Part shown: one piece after another, positions 25,442 to 33,835 of the stretch
Position numbering within the stretch: the first letter of the stretch is position 1
Layout of the letters: the number at the start of each line of letters is the position of its first letter
Assembly (NCBI GenBank): GCA_016125215.1
Contig: WGMF01000006.1
Coordinates: forward strand, 62,001 to 126,000
DNA length: 64,000 bases
Direction of reading: 5' to 3'
Source of the DNA: Phycisphaera sp.
Lineage (GTDB): Bacteria; Planctomycetota; Phycisphaerae; Phycisphaerales; Phycisphaeraceae
Made by a program: the position numbers and the translations under genes
Notes under the pieces: generated by a model
Told to the model about the DNA's origin: nothing
Database searches by the model: none
The model's input: only the letters and a program-made list of their open reading frames with translations

Positions 25442-26308
25442 TCAGAGCGTCTGGCCGATCGCGTAGATCGCCTCGGCGTCGAGCGTCTTGTCGTTGCTCT
25501 CGAAGAGCGAGCGGATCGCCGCTTTGTGGATCTTCATCTTCAGGCCGCCCACGCCGATCGCGCCGTAACAGACGATACCGTGGCGCTCCTTGGCTTTGTC
25601 CATCACGTCGATGCCCTCGATACCCGCGGGGGGGACGGCGTTGAGGTCGATGGCGGCCTTGATCGATCCCGCACCGGTCAGTTGTTCCTGCGAGAGCAGT
25701 TTCACACCCGCGGCACCGGCGGCGACGAGAAGCGACACGCCCTTGAGTGCCTGTGCGGTGTTGTCGTGGTTGTAGGCTTCGACGCCGGTGACACGCGGGT
25801 GCCCGAGGGTTTGATTGACCTGGGCCGCGGTGTCTTTGGCGCGTTGGGCGCTGCGGCTGGCCAGGCGAACGGTCGCGCCCTCCTTGCCGAGCAACATGGC
25901 CACCCTTTGGCCGACCGGCCCCGTGCCGCCGAGCACCAGAGCCGTCGCACCCTCGAGCGGGGTGTGCTTCTTGGCGGCGATGACCGCGGCGGCGGCGGTG
26001 GTGTTGGCGCCGTTGGCGTCGAGCATGACACTCACACGCATCGGACCGAAGAACGTCGCCAGCAGACGGCGCAGAAGCGCTTCGCCCTGCGTGACATCGG
26101 TGCCGCCGATGAAGATGGCGGTGTGCCTAAGGTCCTCTTGTCCGCGTGTGAAGATCGCGCCGTGGACGAGCGGTTCGACCTGATCGGGGGTGACGCTGTG
26201 GTGTGAAAAGATCACCTCGGCACCGGCGTCGACCGCAACGACACGGTCGAATGTCGAGGCCTGCGCGTCGGGGTCGAGTTGGATGAGGATGTTTCGCTTG
26301 TCAGTCAT
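25442..26308 (-). CDS. mtdB: Methylene-tetrahydromethanopterin dehydrogenase
   Basis: A 288-residue NAD(P)-dependent dehydrogenase of the tetrahydromethanopterin C1 pathway (MtdA/MtdB family). It oxidises methylene-H4MPT to methenyl-H4MPT. The pterin-binding N-terminal half includes IFIGGTDVTQGEALLRRL and VMLDANGANTTAAAAV. The Rossmann half has ALVLGGTGPVGQRVAMLLG and RLASRS. Late lines AIDLNAVPPAGIEGIDVMD and GAIGVGGLKMKIHKAAI are family-specific. Planctomycetes are known carriers of this pathway. No other pathway gene is in the window. A 7-base tandem repeat sits 17 bases upstream of its start. Confidence 0.9.
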   Translation of the reverse strand: MTDKRNILIQLDPDAQASTFDRVVAVDAGAEVIFSHHSVTPDQVEPLVHGAIFTRGQEDLRHTAIFIGGTDVTQGEALLRRLLATFFGPMRVSVMLDANGANTTAAAAVIAAKKHTPLEGATALVLGGTGPVGQRVAMLLGKEGATVRLASRSAQRAKDTAAQVNQTLGHPRVTGVEAYNHDNTAQALKGVSLLVAAGAAGVKLLSQEQLTGAGSIKAAIDLNAVPPAGIEGIDVMDKAKERHGIVCYGAIGVGGLKMKIHKAAIRSLFESNDKTLDAEAIYAIGQTL

Positions 26309-26322
26309 GGGGAGGAAGTGAC

Positions 26323-26381
26323 GGGTGAGGGGTGAGGGGTGAGGGGTGAGGGGTGAGGGGTGAGGGGTGAGGGGTGAGGGG
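26323..26381. repeat. Eight tandem copies of TGAGGGG
   Basis: A perfect 7-base unit is repeated eight times (26326-26381), preceded by GGG. The plus strand has eight evenly spaced runs of four Gs, enough for G-quadruplex formation. It lies directly upstream of mtdB (minus strand) and downstream of the TPR lipoprotein gene. Such arrays vary in copy number. Confidence 0.9.
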
Positions 26382-26406
26382 TTGGGAAACGGGGTTGGGC
26401 GTCAGG

Positions 26407-27027
26407 CTAGTTCTCTGGTTTTTTCATGCCCGCGAGTTGCTGACGGGCCCAGATGAGCCAGTCGGGTCGTTTGTCTTCTTTGATGACCTGTTCGAGCAGC
26501 AGTCGGACCTCCTCGGTTCGGTCGCCGCGTTTGACGAGGGCACGCACGAGGTTGCCGCGGAATTCGGTGTTGTCGGGCTCGAGCGTGGTGGCTTCACGGT
26601 ATTTCTCGACGGCGCGGTCGAGTTCGCCGGCCTGTTCGAGCACGAGGGCCAGGTTGTTCAGAGGCTCGGCCCGGCGGGGCATGAGCGTGGCGGCGGAGTC
26701 GAACTCGATCGCGGCACGGTACCAGTCTTTGCTGTGGTAGTAGACCTTGCCAAGGTTGTTGTGCGCAGGGCCGAACTCGACGTCGGCTGACAACGCACGG
26801 CGGAGCGTCTGGGCCGCGTCGTCCCACTTGCCCTCGTCCATCAAGCGGTAGCCCTCGTCGTTGAGCCTGCGGGCTTCGTCGGTGTTGCGGTTGGGCTGGG
26901 CGGTGACGGTGGCGTAATTGGGCTCGGTCTGTCGTACGCCCTTTTTCCCCGCACATGCGCACAAGCCCGCGACCGATACGATCAGGACCATCGTGGTAAG
27001 AGACTGGAAGGGTGAGGGGAATCTCAA
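26407..27027 (-). CDS. TPR-repeat lipoprotein at the end of the type II secretion operon
   Basis: A 206-residue protein. The N-terminus has a lipoprotein signal (TMVLIVSVAGLCAC, lipobox LCAC). At least three tetratricopeptide repeats follow (ARRLNDEGYRLMDEGKWDDA; HNNLGKVYYHSKDWYRAA; LNNLALVLEQAGELDRAV). A TTG start at 27027 is chosen because it overlaps the stop of gspM (TTGA) and follows GGAG. It may be an outer-membrane lipoprotein acting like a pilotin or assembly factor for the secretin. That is inferred from position only. Confidence 0.75.
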   Translation of the reverse strand: MRFPSPFQSLTTMVLIVSVAGLCACAGKKGVRQTEPNYATVTAQPNRNTDEARRLNDEGYRLMDEGKWDDAAQTLRRALSADVEFGPAHNNLGKVYYHSKDWYRAAIEFDSAATLMPRRAEPLNNLALVLEQAGELDRAVEKYREATTLEPDNTEFRGNLVRALVKRGDRTEEVRLLLEQVIKEDKRPDWLIWARQQLAGMKKPEN

Positions 27028-27572
27028 CGCGGTCGCTCCTTGGAACTTTCGGGCACGTAGATCAGGTAAGTCAGCGTGACCTGGGCGTTCCACAGGCGTC
27101 CGGTGGTGTCGACTGGGGGTGGCTGAAGTCGCAGGTCCGTCACGGTCATGCCCGAGCCTTGCGTGAGATGATAGAGCATCGGCAGGAGTTGCGTGAGGTC
27201 GACGCCGTCGAAGCTCATAAAGATCGGTTTACGCAGGTAAGGCGAGTTTTCGATGCGTCGGGCGTCGCGTGTGGGGTCGACCTGCACGATCTGCTGCCGT
27301 GGCAGGTTGCTAGCCTGCGAGGCACGGTCGATCAGGTCACCCAGGTCCTTTTGGCCCATCTCCACGTCACCCGCAAGCGAGGGCCGTTTGCGCAGTTCCG
27401 TGATGCGGGCAGACAGTGCGCTGCAATACTCAAGGTCCGCGGCCGCCCGCTGCGCAGCCGTGCGCTGCGAACGCATGTAACCCACGTTCCACCACGTCAC
27501 AACCAGCAGCATCGCCAGCATCGCGGTGACGAGCCACTGTTTGCGTGTGACCTGCCTGAGAGATTGCATCAC
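27024..27572 (-). CDS. gspM: Type II secretion system protein GspM-like
   Basis: A 182-residue bitopic protein with one membrane helix near the start (WLVTAMLAMLLVVTWWNVGYM), a short coiled segment and a periplasmic ferredoxin-like domain. The domain includes the PILO/GspM-type lines KPIFMSFDGVDLTQLLPMLY and QVTLTYLIYVP. GspM partners GspL in the inner-membrane platform of the secretion machine. It overlaps gspL by 4 bases and the lipoprotein gene by 4 bases. Confidence 0.7.
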   Translation of the reverse strand: MMQSLRQVTRKQWLVTAMLAMLLVVTWWNVGYMRSQRTAAQRAAADLEYCSALSARITELRKRPSLAGDVEMGQKDLGDLIDRASQASNLPRQQIVQVDPTRDARRIENSPYLRKPIFMSFDGVDLTQLLPMLYHLTQGSGMTVTDLRLQPPPVDTTGRLWNAQVTLTYLIYVPESSKERPR

Positions 27573-28981
27573 GGCTCACCCCCCGGGGTTGGGTCGGTTT
27601 GGCCGCGAGAGATATACCTGGCCTCCCTGCGTTTTGCGGTGAAGGCAAAGCTCACAACATCCTGTTTGAGCGTCTGCGTCCGCGGCGCGTCCACGTCGTA
27701 CCAACCCGAGGCGCGCAGGGCGATGGCGATCTTCTCCGCGTCGGCAAAGCTCTTGGCCATCCCCTCGACGCGCACCTCTCGGGTGTCGATCGAGATGTCG
27801 GTGATCCGGTAACGCACGTTGGCGGGGAGGAACTGGAGCACGGTGGCCAACTGGTCAAGGGCCGGTGTGAGCTGCAACGGTATGTCGTCTTTCGTGTTCA
27901 TGGCGGCGCCGCCCAGGCCCTCGTAGCGTCGCATCTCGCTCTCCATTCGGCCCGCGATGTAAGCCGGCACACGCCGCTGGTCGGGGAAGGTTTTCTTGTA
28001 AAGCTCGGCCTGCTGGTCGCCGAAGCTGTTGGCAAGAACCGCATACGCCCTGCCACGCCACTGCGCCACCGCCATGACACTGAGCATGAACAAAACCATC
28101 GCCACGACGAGGGCAAACATCGGCGCTTTCGTCAGCGCCCTTCGTCGCGGCGCCGCCAGCGCATCCCGTCGAAGGTCGATCCACGCCTCCAAGTCACCCC
28201 GGAGCACGTCGGCACCGGCCTTGGCGGCCAGGGTCATCGCGTCGTCGCCGGCGTGTTGAGTGGTGCGAACGCAATGGCCCTCGGGCAGGCATAAATCCCC
28301 GGCAAAACCCGTCGTGACCAGGTGACTTTCCTGGCGGACCTCACCGACCCATTCTTGCAAGGCTGCGCTCAGTGACGTGTCATCGGGCAACCATCGCCAC
28401 GCCGCCGGTCGGCCTTCGGTGAACGCCAGAAGGTCGCAAACCGACCCCTCGTGGTCACGGATCAAGATTCCGTCGGCCCCCGGTGTCGCTCGTATCAGGT
28501 GTTGACCGGTGAGCATGGCGAACGGACAGATGTGTTCCACCAGCAGACCCGCACGCTCAGCGGCAACCACCGCGCCCTTGAGTCGATCCCCCGCGGCGCA
28601 CACGCCCAGCGTGCGTTGTGTTGTTGAACCCTTGGCGGAGAGGTCGAGATAGTCCGCAACAAAGTTTTCCGTGGAGAGGGGCAGCTGCTCTTCAAGTAAA
28701 TAGCCCATCGCTTTTCGGCGACCGCTGCGCTCGAGGCCCGCGGTATCGATCACCGCGCAGAGCGACCACGACGAGGGGATCGCCAGCACCGTCGGTGCGT
28801 CTTCACAGGCATTGGCTTCGACAACACCGCGCAGCGCGTCAGACAGCCCAGCGTCAGGCAATTGGCCCCCGCCCGTTGCCGAGTCGCTCGCAACCGTCTC
28901 GACCGTCACGTTCTCATCCGTGATGATCGCCAGTCGCCAGACTGATCCGCCGACCGATAGCACGCAGCGCTTGGGTGTCAC
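27569..28981 (-). CDS. gspL: Type II secretion system protein GspL-like
   Basis: A 470-residue protein with an actin-like cytoplasmic domain (residues 1-290, including LAIPSSWSLCAVIDTAGLER and GYLLEEQLPLSTENFVADY). One membrane helix (APMFALVVAMVLFMLSVMAVA, about 295-315) and a periplasmic ferredoxin-like domain (VRYRITDISIDTREVRVEG) follow. This is the GspL/PilM-PilN arrangement; GspL links the ATPase GspE to GspM. It overlaps gspC and gspM by 4 bases each, so the set is translationally coupled. Confidence 0.8.
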   Translation of the reverse strand: MTPKRCVLSVGGSVWRLAIITDENVTVETVASDSATGGGQLPDAGLSDALRGVVEANACEDAPTVLAIPSSWSLCAVIDTAGLERSGRRKAMGYLLEEQLPLSTENFVADYLDLSAKGSTTQRTLGVCAAGDRLKGAVVAAERAGLLVEHICPFAMLTGQHLIRATPGADGILIRDHEGSVCDLLAFTEGRPAAWRWLPDDTSLSAALQEWVGEVRQESHLVTTGFAGDLCLPEGHCVRTTQHAGDDAMTLAAKAGADVLRGDLEAWIDLRRDALAAPRRRALTKAPMFALVVAMVLFMLSVMAVAQWRGRAYAVLANSFGDQQAELYKKTFPDQRRVPAYIAGRMESEMRRYEGLGGAAMNTKDDIPLQLTPALDQLATVLQFLPANVRYRITDISIDTREVRVEGMAKSFADAEKIAIALRASGWYDVDAPRTQTLKQDVVSFAFTAKRREARYISRGQTDPTPGGEP

Positions 28982-29529
28982 GGTTGACCCTCCAGGCCCT
29001 GCGGACGCGGCACTTCGAGTTGATACCGGTTGCCCGACTGCGCAACCGTGACCCGTTCGAGATCGATACTCTCTACAGTGAATCCACCCTGGGGTAGTTC
29101 CAACGACTCGCCCACGGCACAGACCGCGACCAGGCCATCTGGCCTCTGGAAGATCGCCATCGAGTGGTCTTTTTCAAAGACCGTGCCGATGAGTTGCACG
29201 CCGAGTTGATCGGGGGCGACCTGCGTCGGTTGTGTGTCGGGGACCGTGGTCGTCGGCTGGGGCGGGTCTTCGAGCGTCCTGCGCAGGTCGAGCGCCGCCA
29301 ATTGCATCAAGGTATCGAGCGAGGCGTGGGCTTGCGTCGAAGCTTCGGTGTTGGCTGAACCCTTGTGGTTCGACCTCAACCCGTTCAGGCGGGCGTCCTC
29401 ACCGTGGGCTTGCACACGCACCGGCTGTGCCCAACCCACAACGCACAGGACCACCGCGACCGTCACCGTCAGGCCGGCTGTGACCCAAGTCCACATGCGT
29501 CTCTGGCGAACGGTCATCTTACCACTCAA
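28978..29529 (-). CDS. gspC: Type II secretion system protein GspC-like
   Basis: A 183-residue bitopic protein. It has one membrane helix (WTWVTAGLTVTVAVVLCVVGWA), a low-complexity linker and a small homology-region domain (LGVQLIGTVFEKDHSMAIFQ to VTVAQSGNRYQLEV). The latter matches the GspC HR domain that contacts the secretin. No PDZ domain follows, unlike proteobacterial GspC. The gene sits between gspK and gspL rather than first in the operon. It overlaps gspK by 11 bases. Confidence 0.7.
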   Translation of the reverse strand: MSGKMTVRQRRMWTWVTAGLTVTVAVVLCVVGWAQPVRVQAHGEDARLNGLRSNHKGSANTEASTQAHASLDTLMQLAALDLRRTLEDPPQPTTTVPDTQPTQVAPDQLGVQLIGTVFEKDHSMAIFQRPDGLVAVCAVGESLELPQGGFTVESIDLERVTVAQSGNRYQLEVPRPQGLEGQP

Positions 29530-30508
29530 ACTCCATGCGTCGGTAGAGCTTCATCGTCGGCGGAAACGGGTCGAGGGTCTTGCGCTGCACGGAGCCGACC
29601 GCCTTCGCAGCCGATTCGTATTTCTGTTTGAGTTTTTCATCCACGGACCCAAGCCCGATGGTAAGGGCGTAGTCGGTCTTCTGTCTGCCGTGGGCGATCA
29701 CCCACAAACCGACGCAACCGGGGCTGTCGGTGAGCATCGCTTTGGCTCGCCGATCATCATCTTCAGTAAGCGAGCCGACCGTGGCAAGCCAATCGGCAAG
29801 CTGGCCGTCGGGCTTCTTGTCCCGCGCGTCGATGACCGCTGCCACAAGGCGCGGGCCGAGTTCCCGTTCGCAGGCTTGCTCGATGACCCGCCTCGGTGCC
29901 CAGCGGACATCGACCTTCCCGTTGCCCCAGCAGGTGACGAAGTCCGCAAGGCCGGGCCTGTTTCGCTCCCCCACCAGCGTGCGGACATCGACCGATGGAT
30001 CGAACACCTGACCGTACGACCCAATCGGAGAGAGGCCGGCGTGCTTGAGTTCCCGCAGGGTCCGCTCGTCCACCGGTCGCAGGCGGACGCTGCCCGCGCC
30101 GAGGTACGGGTCCGCGACATCTCGCAACAGCGTCGCGGTGTCCGCTTCCGCAGCGCCGAGGCTGCGTTGACTCAGCAGGCGGTTCACGTTCACTTTGGCC
30201 TGTTCGTCGGTGACGATCAGTTCGTAATCCGTGTCGTTGAGTTGACACGTCAGGCGGACCTGCGTGAAGTGGGCCTCGGGCTTGGCGGGGTCCTGCGCCG
30301 CTTCGAGGATGCTCACCGCCTTGGGCAGGAGCGTCTCAGTCAGGCTCGTGCGGGTCCAGCGCTGCTGGAGGTCTTCCAGCGCGGTCTTCGTACGCAGCGC
30401 ATCGGTCAGGCTGCGCTGGGCGGTCCGTGTCAGCGCGACCGCCGCCAGCATGACGAGCACCAGTGTCATGATGAGCGCAAAAGCCCCGGACCTTGGGCGT
30501 GTTTTCAT
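29519..30508 (-). CDS. gspK: Type II secretion system minor pseudopilin GspK
   Basis: A 329-residue protein. It has a basic leader, a hydrophobic helix (GAFALIMTLVLVMLAAVALT) and a large globular domain with the GspK lines TDEQAKVNVNRLL and VDERTLRELKHAGLSP. GspK caps the pseudopilus tip and typically lacks Glu at +5 of the helix, as here. Start 30508 overlaps the gspJ stop (ATGA). The longer frame to 30574 is rejected because it overlaps gspJ. Confidence 0.85.
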   Translation of the reverse strand: MKTRPRSGAFALIMTLVLVMLAAVALTRTAQRSLTDALRTKTALEDLQQRWTRTSLTETLLPKAVSILEAAQDPAKPEAHFTQVRLTCQLNDTDYELIVTDEQAKVNVNRLLSQRSLGAAEADTATLLRDVADPYLGAGSVRLRPVDERTLRELKHAGLSPIGSYGQVFDPSVDVRTLVGERNRPGLADFVTCWGNGKVDVRWAPRRVIEQACERELGPRLVAAVIDARDKKPDGQLADWLATVGSLTEDDDRRAKAMLTDSPGCVGLWVIAHGRQKTDYALTIGLGSVDEKLKQKYESAAKAVGSVQRKTLDPFPPTMKLYRRMEFEW

Positions 30509-31245
30509 GGCAAAGCCCCCCGTTGCACGAGGATCGCCCGATCCACCACGGGCGGCTGGGCGGGGCCGGTCCACAAACGCAATCGCCAGGCGAAGGTCGG
30601 CTGATTCTTGCCCGTCTGAGCCGCTCCGTCCGTCGAGTCCACACCCGATGTCAGACTCTGCGCATCCTCATCCGCAGACACTGGGCGGGAAGCGGTTGCA
30701 ACAGGATTGGGCAACGTCCGTAACTGCACAAGCCCGTCGTTCACATTCAGTTCAACCGTCGGCTCAAGCGGCACGGGATCAAGCCCGCTCTCCTGTTTGC
30801 ACAGCTCGATGCGATCGATCCCTGAACACACAAGCTCGCGTTGTGGTCGGATGCCTTGCGTGGTGTCCAGCACGGTCTGCTCCCGGATCAACCAGGGCGT
30901 GCTCGAGACGCGCTCGAACCGATAGACCACACGGACCGGCCTGCGTGTGTGAGCCAGCGTGTCGCCGACCAAGCCCATGTACCCCGTGAGCACAAGCCCG
31001 CCTGTTGTCGCCGAGTCGATCGCCGTCGCATGGGTCAGGTCATCATGCAGGAGTTCAACCACCCTGTCGAGCGTCCGGTCGATTGCGGGCCTTTCGTCAG
31101 CTCCCCTGACTATGGAGTCTCTACCTGACTCACCCCCACGCGGCGCGACACGCACGATCACCGCCATCACGCCGACCATCAGCATCGCCGAGATCACCGT
31201 TGCCAGAAGCAACTCAAGAAGCGTCATGCCCCGCGCGTATCTCAT
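30505..31245 (-). CDS. gspJ: Type II secretion system minor pseudopilin GspJ-like
   Basis: A 246-residue pseudopilin with a short leader and the prepilin cleavage/methylation site ARGMTLLELLLATVIS, which keeps Glu at +5. The middle has lines typical of J-type pseudopilins (DRVVELLHDDLTHAT). The C-terminal third is long and includes a Ser/Thr/Asp-rich insertion (SADEDAQSLTSGVDSTDGAA). It overlaps gspI by 4 bases. Confidence 0.75.
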   Translation of the reverse strand: MRYARGMTLLELLLATVISAMLMVGVMAVIVRVAPRGGESGRDSIVRGADERPAIDRTLDRVVELLHDDLTHATAIDSATTGGLVLTGYMGLVGDTLAHTRRPVRVVYRFERVSSTPWLIREQTVLDTTQGIRPQRELVCSGIDRIELCKQESGLDPVPLEPTVELNVNDGLVQLRTLPNPVATASRPVSADEDAQSLTSGVDSTDGAAQTGKNQPTFAWRLRLWTGPAQPPVVDRAILVQRGALP

Positions 31246-31709
31246 CGCACACCCCCCGATCCCGCATCCTCTCGAAAGCCCGCCGGCTCAGGTAGCGGCA
31301 GCACAAGGTCCACGGAGACGAGCGGTTGTTCTTCTAAATCCTCCTGCTGAATTTCTTGTGGTCTTACCTCGACGCGCACGACCCTCGCACCGAGCTTTTC
31401 AATTTCGGTGTTGGGCACTTCTCGCGTCTGCCACTCGAACGACGCCTGCCCGTCACCGGCGGACATCTCCCCCGATTGACCAATGGGGACACCATCATCA
31501 CCCGCCCACCACTGCGCGATGAGTTCATCGGTGGCGCGGACAGCGCGCTCGGTGCGCAGCGTATCCGCCGACTGCCGCGTGAAGCGTGCGCGGGCCATCA
31601 CGATGCCGACAAGCAGCGTGCCGAGGATCGCCACCGCGGCGACGACCTCAATCAGCGTCAGCCCGACCGGTCGCCAGGAGCGAGAAGATGTTCTTGACCG
31701 TTTTGTCAT
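31242..31709 (-). CDS. gspI: Type II secretion system minor pseudopilin GspI-like
   Basis: A 155-residue pseudopilin with a 16-residue basic leader and cleavage site VGLTLIEVVAAVAILG (Glu at +5). The small globular part contains FEWQTREVPNT. The start lies 62 bases inside gspH, an unusually long overlap for this operon. A later start would shorten the leader; no better ribosome site was found. With H, J and K it would form the pseudopilus tip. Confidence 0.7.
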   Translation of the reverse strand: MTKRSRTSSRSWRPVGLTLIEVVAAVAILGTLLVGIVMARARFTRQSADTLRTERAVRATDELIAQWWAGDDGVPIGQSGEMSAGDGQASFEWQTREVPNTEIEKLGARVVRVEVRPQEIQQEDLEEQPLVSVDLVLPLPEPAGFREDAGSGGVR

Positions 31710-32211
31710 CCGTTTGTGTGTCGGTCTGCCCGGTCAGACCCGAGAAAACCACCCATTGTTTTTCATCTCCCGTAGACAAGAGCACCGCGTAGCTCGGGCT
31801 GCGCCCATGACGGGAATATACGATTTCAACAACACCCGACTCATCCGCGTGGACCACGCCGTCGTCCGCAAACACCCATGACTCATCGGGTTGTTCCACG
31901 GTGAGCACACGCTCGACGCGCTGGCCCTCAGGCAGCGTCACCGTCTGCCGATCCACCTCACGCCCGTCCGTGTCGGTGAGTGTCCGCGTGATCGTTTGCT
32001 TATCCAGATCGATATCAAGTGTGCTGCGCTGCCCCGTGCGACTGCCCGCGACCCGAGCCAGACGATCCGCAAAGACCAGGCGTGACCGTGCCAGATCACG
32101 GTTGCCGCGCCGGGCGGTGCCCGCCATCGTCCACGCCGTGGCACAGGCGAGCAGGCCCATCACGACGACGACCGCCATAACCTCGATCAGGGTGAACGCG
32201 CCGCGTCGCAA
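31648..32211 (-). CDS. gspH: Type II secretion system minor pseudopilin GspH-like
   Basis: A 187-residue pseudopilin with a very short leader and site RRGAFTLIEVMAVVVVMGLL (Glu at +5). A beta-rich globular domain with FADRLARVAGSRTGQ and VERVLTVEQPDESWVFADDG follows. It starts 3 bases after gspG. The 3' end overlaps gspI by 62 bases. Confidence 0.7.
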   Translation of the reverse strand: MRRGAFTLIEVMAVVVVMGLLACATAWTMAGTARRGNRDLARSRLVFADRLARVAGSRTGQRSTLDIDLDKQTITRTLTDTDGREVDRQTVTLPEGQRVERVLTVEQPDESWVFADDGVVHADESGVVEIVYSRHGRSPSYAVLLSTGDEKQWVVFSGLTGQTDTQTDDKTVKNIFSLLATGRADAD

Positions 32212-32214
32212 GGT

Positions 32215-32631
32215 TTACTTGCCCTCCTTCTGCTCCAACCCGTCCGAGGAGATGTCGGCGTTGATCCCGTCCCCGCCCGGCCGACCGTCCGCGCCGAGGC
32301 TGATAACCTCGAACGGCCCGTTACGCCCGGGGCTGTTGTATTCATACGGCCTGCCCCAGGGGTCTTTGGTGTTCTTGAGTGGCAGCCCGCTCAGCCCCTC
32401 GTCGTTGGTCGGGTACCGGCTCTTGGACAGGTACTCAGCCTCGATCGCGTCGACGATCGTGGCAATATCCGACTTGGCACGGTTGACTTTGGCGGTGTCC
32501 ATGTAGCCCGTGACCTTGATCGCCACCGCACCGGCCAGAAGCCCGATGATGACCACCACGACCATCACCTCGATGAGGGAGAAGCCTGCACGGATGGGGT
32601 TACGTCTAATCATGTGTATGTCAGAGTACAT
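32215..32631 (-). CDS. gspG: Type II secretion system major pseudopilin GspG
   Basis: A 138-residue major pseudopilin with cleavage site RAGFSLIEVMVVVVIIGLL and the conserved calcium-region lines YPTNDEGLSGL and DPWGRPYEYNSPG of GspG. Start 32631 is chosen because GGAGG lies 7 bases upstream inside the end of gspF. ATG 32613 is an alternative that gives a typical 10-residue leader. It polymerises into the piston-like pseudopilus after processing by a prepilin peptidase not encoded here. Confidence 0.9.
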   Translation of the reverse strand: MYSDIHMIRRNPIRAGFSLIEVMVVVVIIGLLAGAVAIKVTGYMDTAKVNRAKSDIATIVDAIEAEYLSKSRYPTNDEGLSGLPLKNTKDPWGRPYEYNSPGRNGPFEVISLGADGRPGGDGINADISSDGLEQKEGK

Positions 32632-33835
32632 CGCCGGCCTCCAAAATGGGAAGGATCGTGGCAAACGCGATGAAACCCACCGAGATTGCCAGGAAGATCA
32701 TCATGAGCGGTTCGAGCATGGCGGTGAGCCTGCCCGCCGTGATATCGACATGGGCGTCGTAGTCCGTGGCCAGATTTTCCAGCATCTCCTCGAGCCGACC
32801 GGAAGCCTGGCCCACCGCGAAGACCTGGATCACCAGCGGCGGGAAGGCGTGGGTCTTCTCCAGCGCGACCGAGATGTCCCGGCCGGCCGTCACCGCTGTC
32901 TCGCACGCTTCGAGCGCATCTCGCAGCACCGTGTTTGTCACCGTGTTTCGCACGATCCGCAGGCTTTTAGCAAAGACCACGTCGCTCTTGAGCAGGGTCG
33001 CCATCATCATCGACAGCCGCGCGATCGACTGCTTACGGATGAGTTCACCGATGAGTGGGATTCTCAGTTGCATCCGGTCCCACGCCCGTTTGCCGCGCTC
33101 GGTCTTCAGGACGCTGCTCACCAACGAGGTCGAACCAACGACGACGAGAAGGATCGCCCACCACCAGCCGGTGATGAGGTTGCTCAGGCCCTGGATGACG
33201 CGCGTGGCAAAGGGCAGCGTCTTGCCGCTCTGCGTGAGCACTTCGAGCAGGTTGGGCACGACGAAGGTCATCAGGAACACGCTCACCGCCACGCCGACGC
33301 ACAGCACGATGGCGGGGTAGATCATCGCGGAGGTCACGCGGTTCTTGAGCCTGGCGTTGCGCCTTCGGAACTCGACGAGCCTTGCGAGTGAACTGTCGAG
33401 AGTGCCGGCGTTCTCACCAACCTCGACGATGCTGATGCACAGGCTGTCAAAGAGCAGCGGCTGCTTGGACATCGCATCGGCCAACCCCCCGCCCGCGGCC
33501 ACGTGGTCGCGCAGCAGCAGGATCGCCTGTTTCATTCGGCCCTCGTGTTGACGCGCGATGGTGTCGAGCGCTTCGAGCAGCGGGATGCCGGCGGCCAGGA
33601 GCGTGGACATCTCCTGCAAGAGCGTCGTGGTCTGCGACGCCAGCCGTCGCCAGAGGTAGCGTGACCAGGGTGATTGGCCGGCGGTCGCTTTCTGTTCAAT
33701 GACCTCGCGCACGACCAGCCCGCGCGCGCGGAGCTGGTCCCGCGCCTGGCGTGGCGAGTCGGCGGTGATCGTGCCTTTCATCGGGGCCGAGACCGATGCC
33801 CCGTCGCCCGTTGCGATGTATGCGTAGACCGCCAT
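32621..33835 (-). CDS. gspF: Type II secretion system inner-membrane platform protein GspF
   Basis: A 404-residue polytopic protein with two repeats of the T2SSF domain. The first has LLQEMSTLLAAGIPLLEALDTIA and VGENAGTLDSSLARLVEF-like lines; the second has RLSMMMATLLKSDVVFAKSLRIV and VGQASGRLEEMLENLA. Three membrane helices are visible, near the middle and the C-terminus. Start 33835 overlaps the gspE stop (ATGA); the longer frame upstream is antisense-like and rejected. It recruits GspE to the membrane platform. Confidence 0.92.
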   Translation of the reverse strand: MAVYAYIATGDGASVSAPMKGTITADSPRQARDQLRARGLVVREVIEQKATAGQSPWSRYLWRRLASQTTTLLQEMSTLLAAGIPLLEALDTIARQHEGRMKQAILLLRDHVAAGGGLADAMSKQPLLFDSLCISIVEVGENAGTLDSSLARLVEFRRRNARLKNRVTSAMIYPAIVLCVGVAVSVFLMTFVVPNLLEVLTQSGKTLPFATRVIQGLSNLITGWWWAILLVVVGSTSLVSSVLKTERGKRAWDRMQLRIPLIGELIRKQSIARLSMMMATLLKSDVVFAKSLRIVRNTVTNTVLRDALEACETAVTAGRDISVALEKTHAFPPLVIQVFAVGQASGRLEEMLENLATDYDAHVDITAGRLTAMLEPLMMIFLAISVGFIAFATILPILEAGDVL

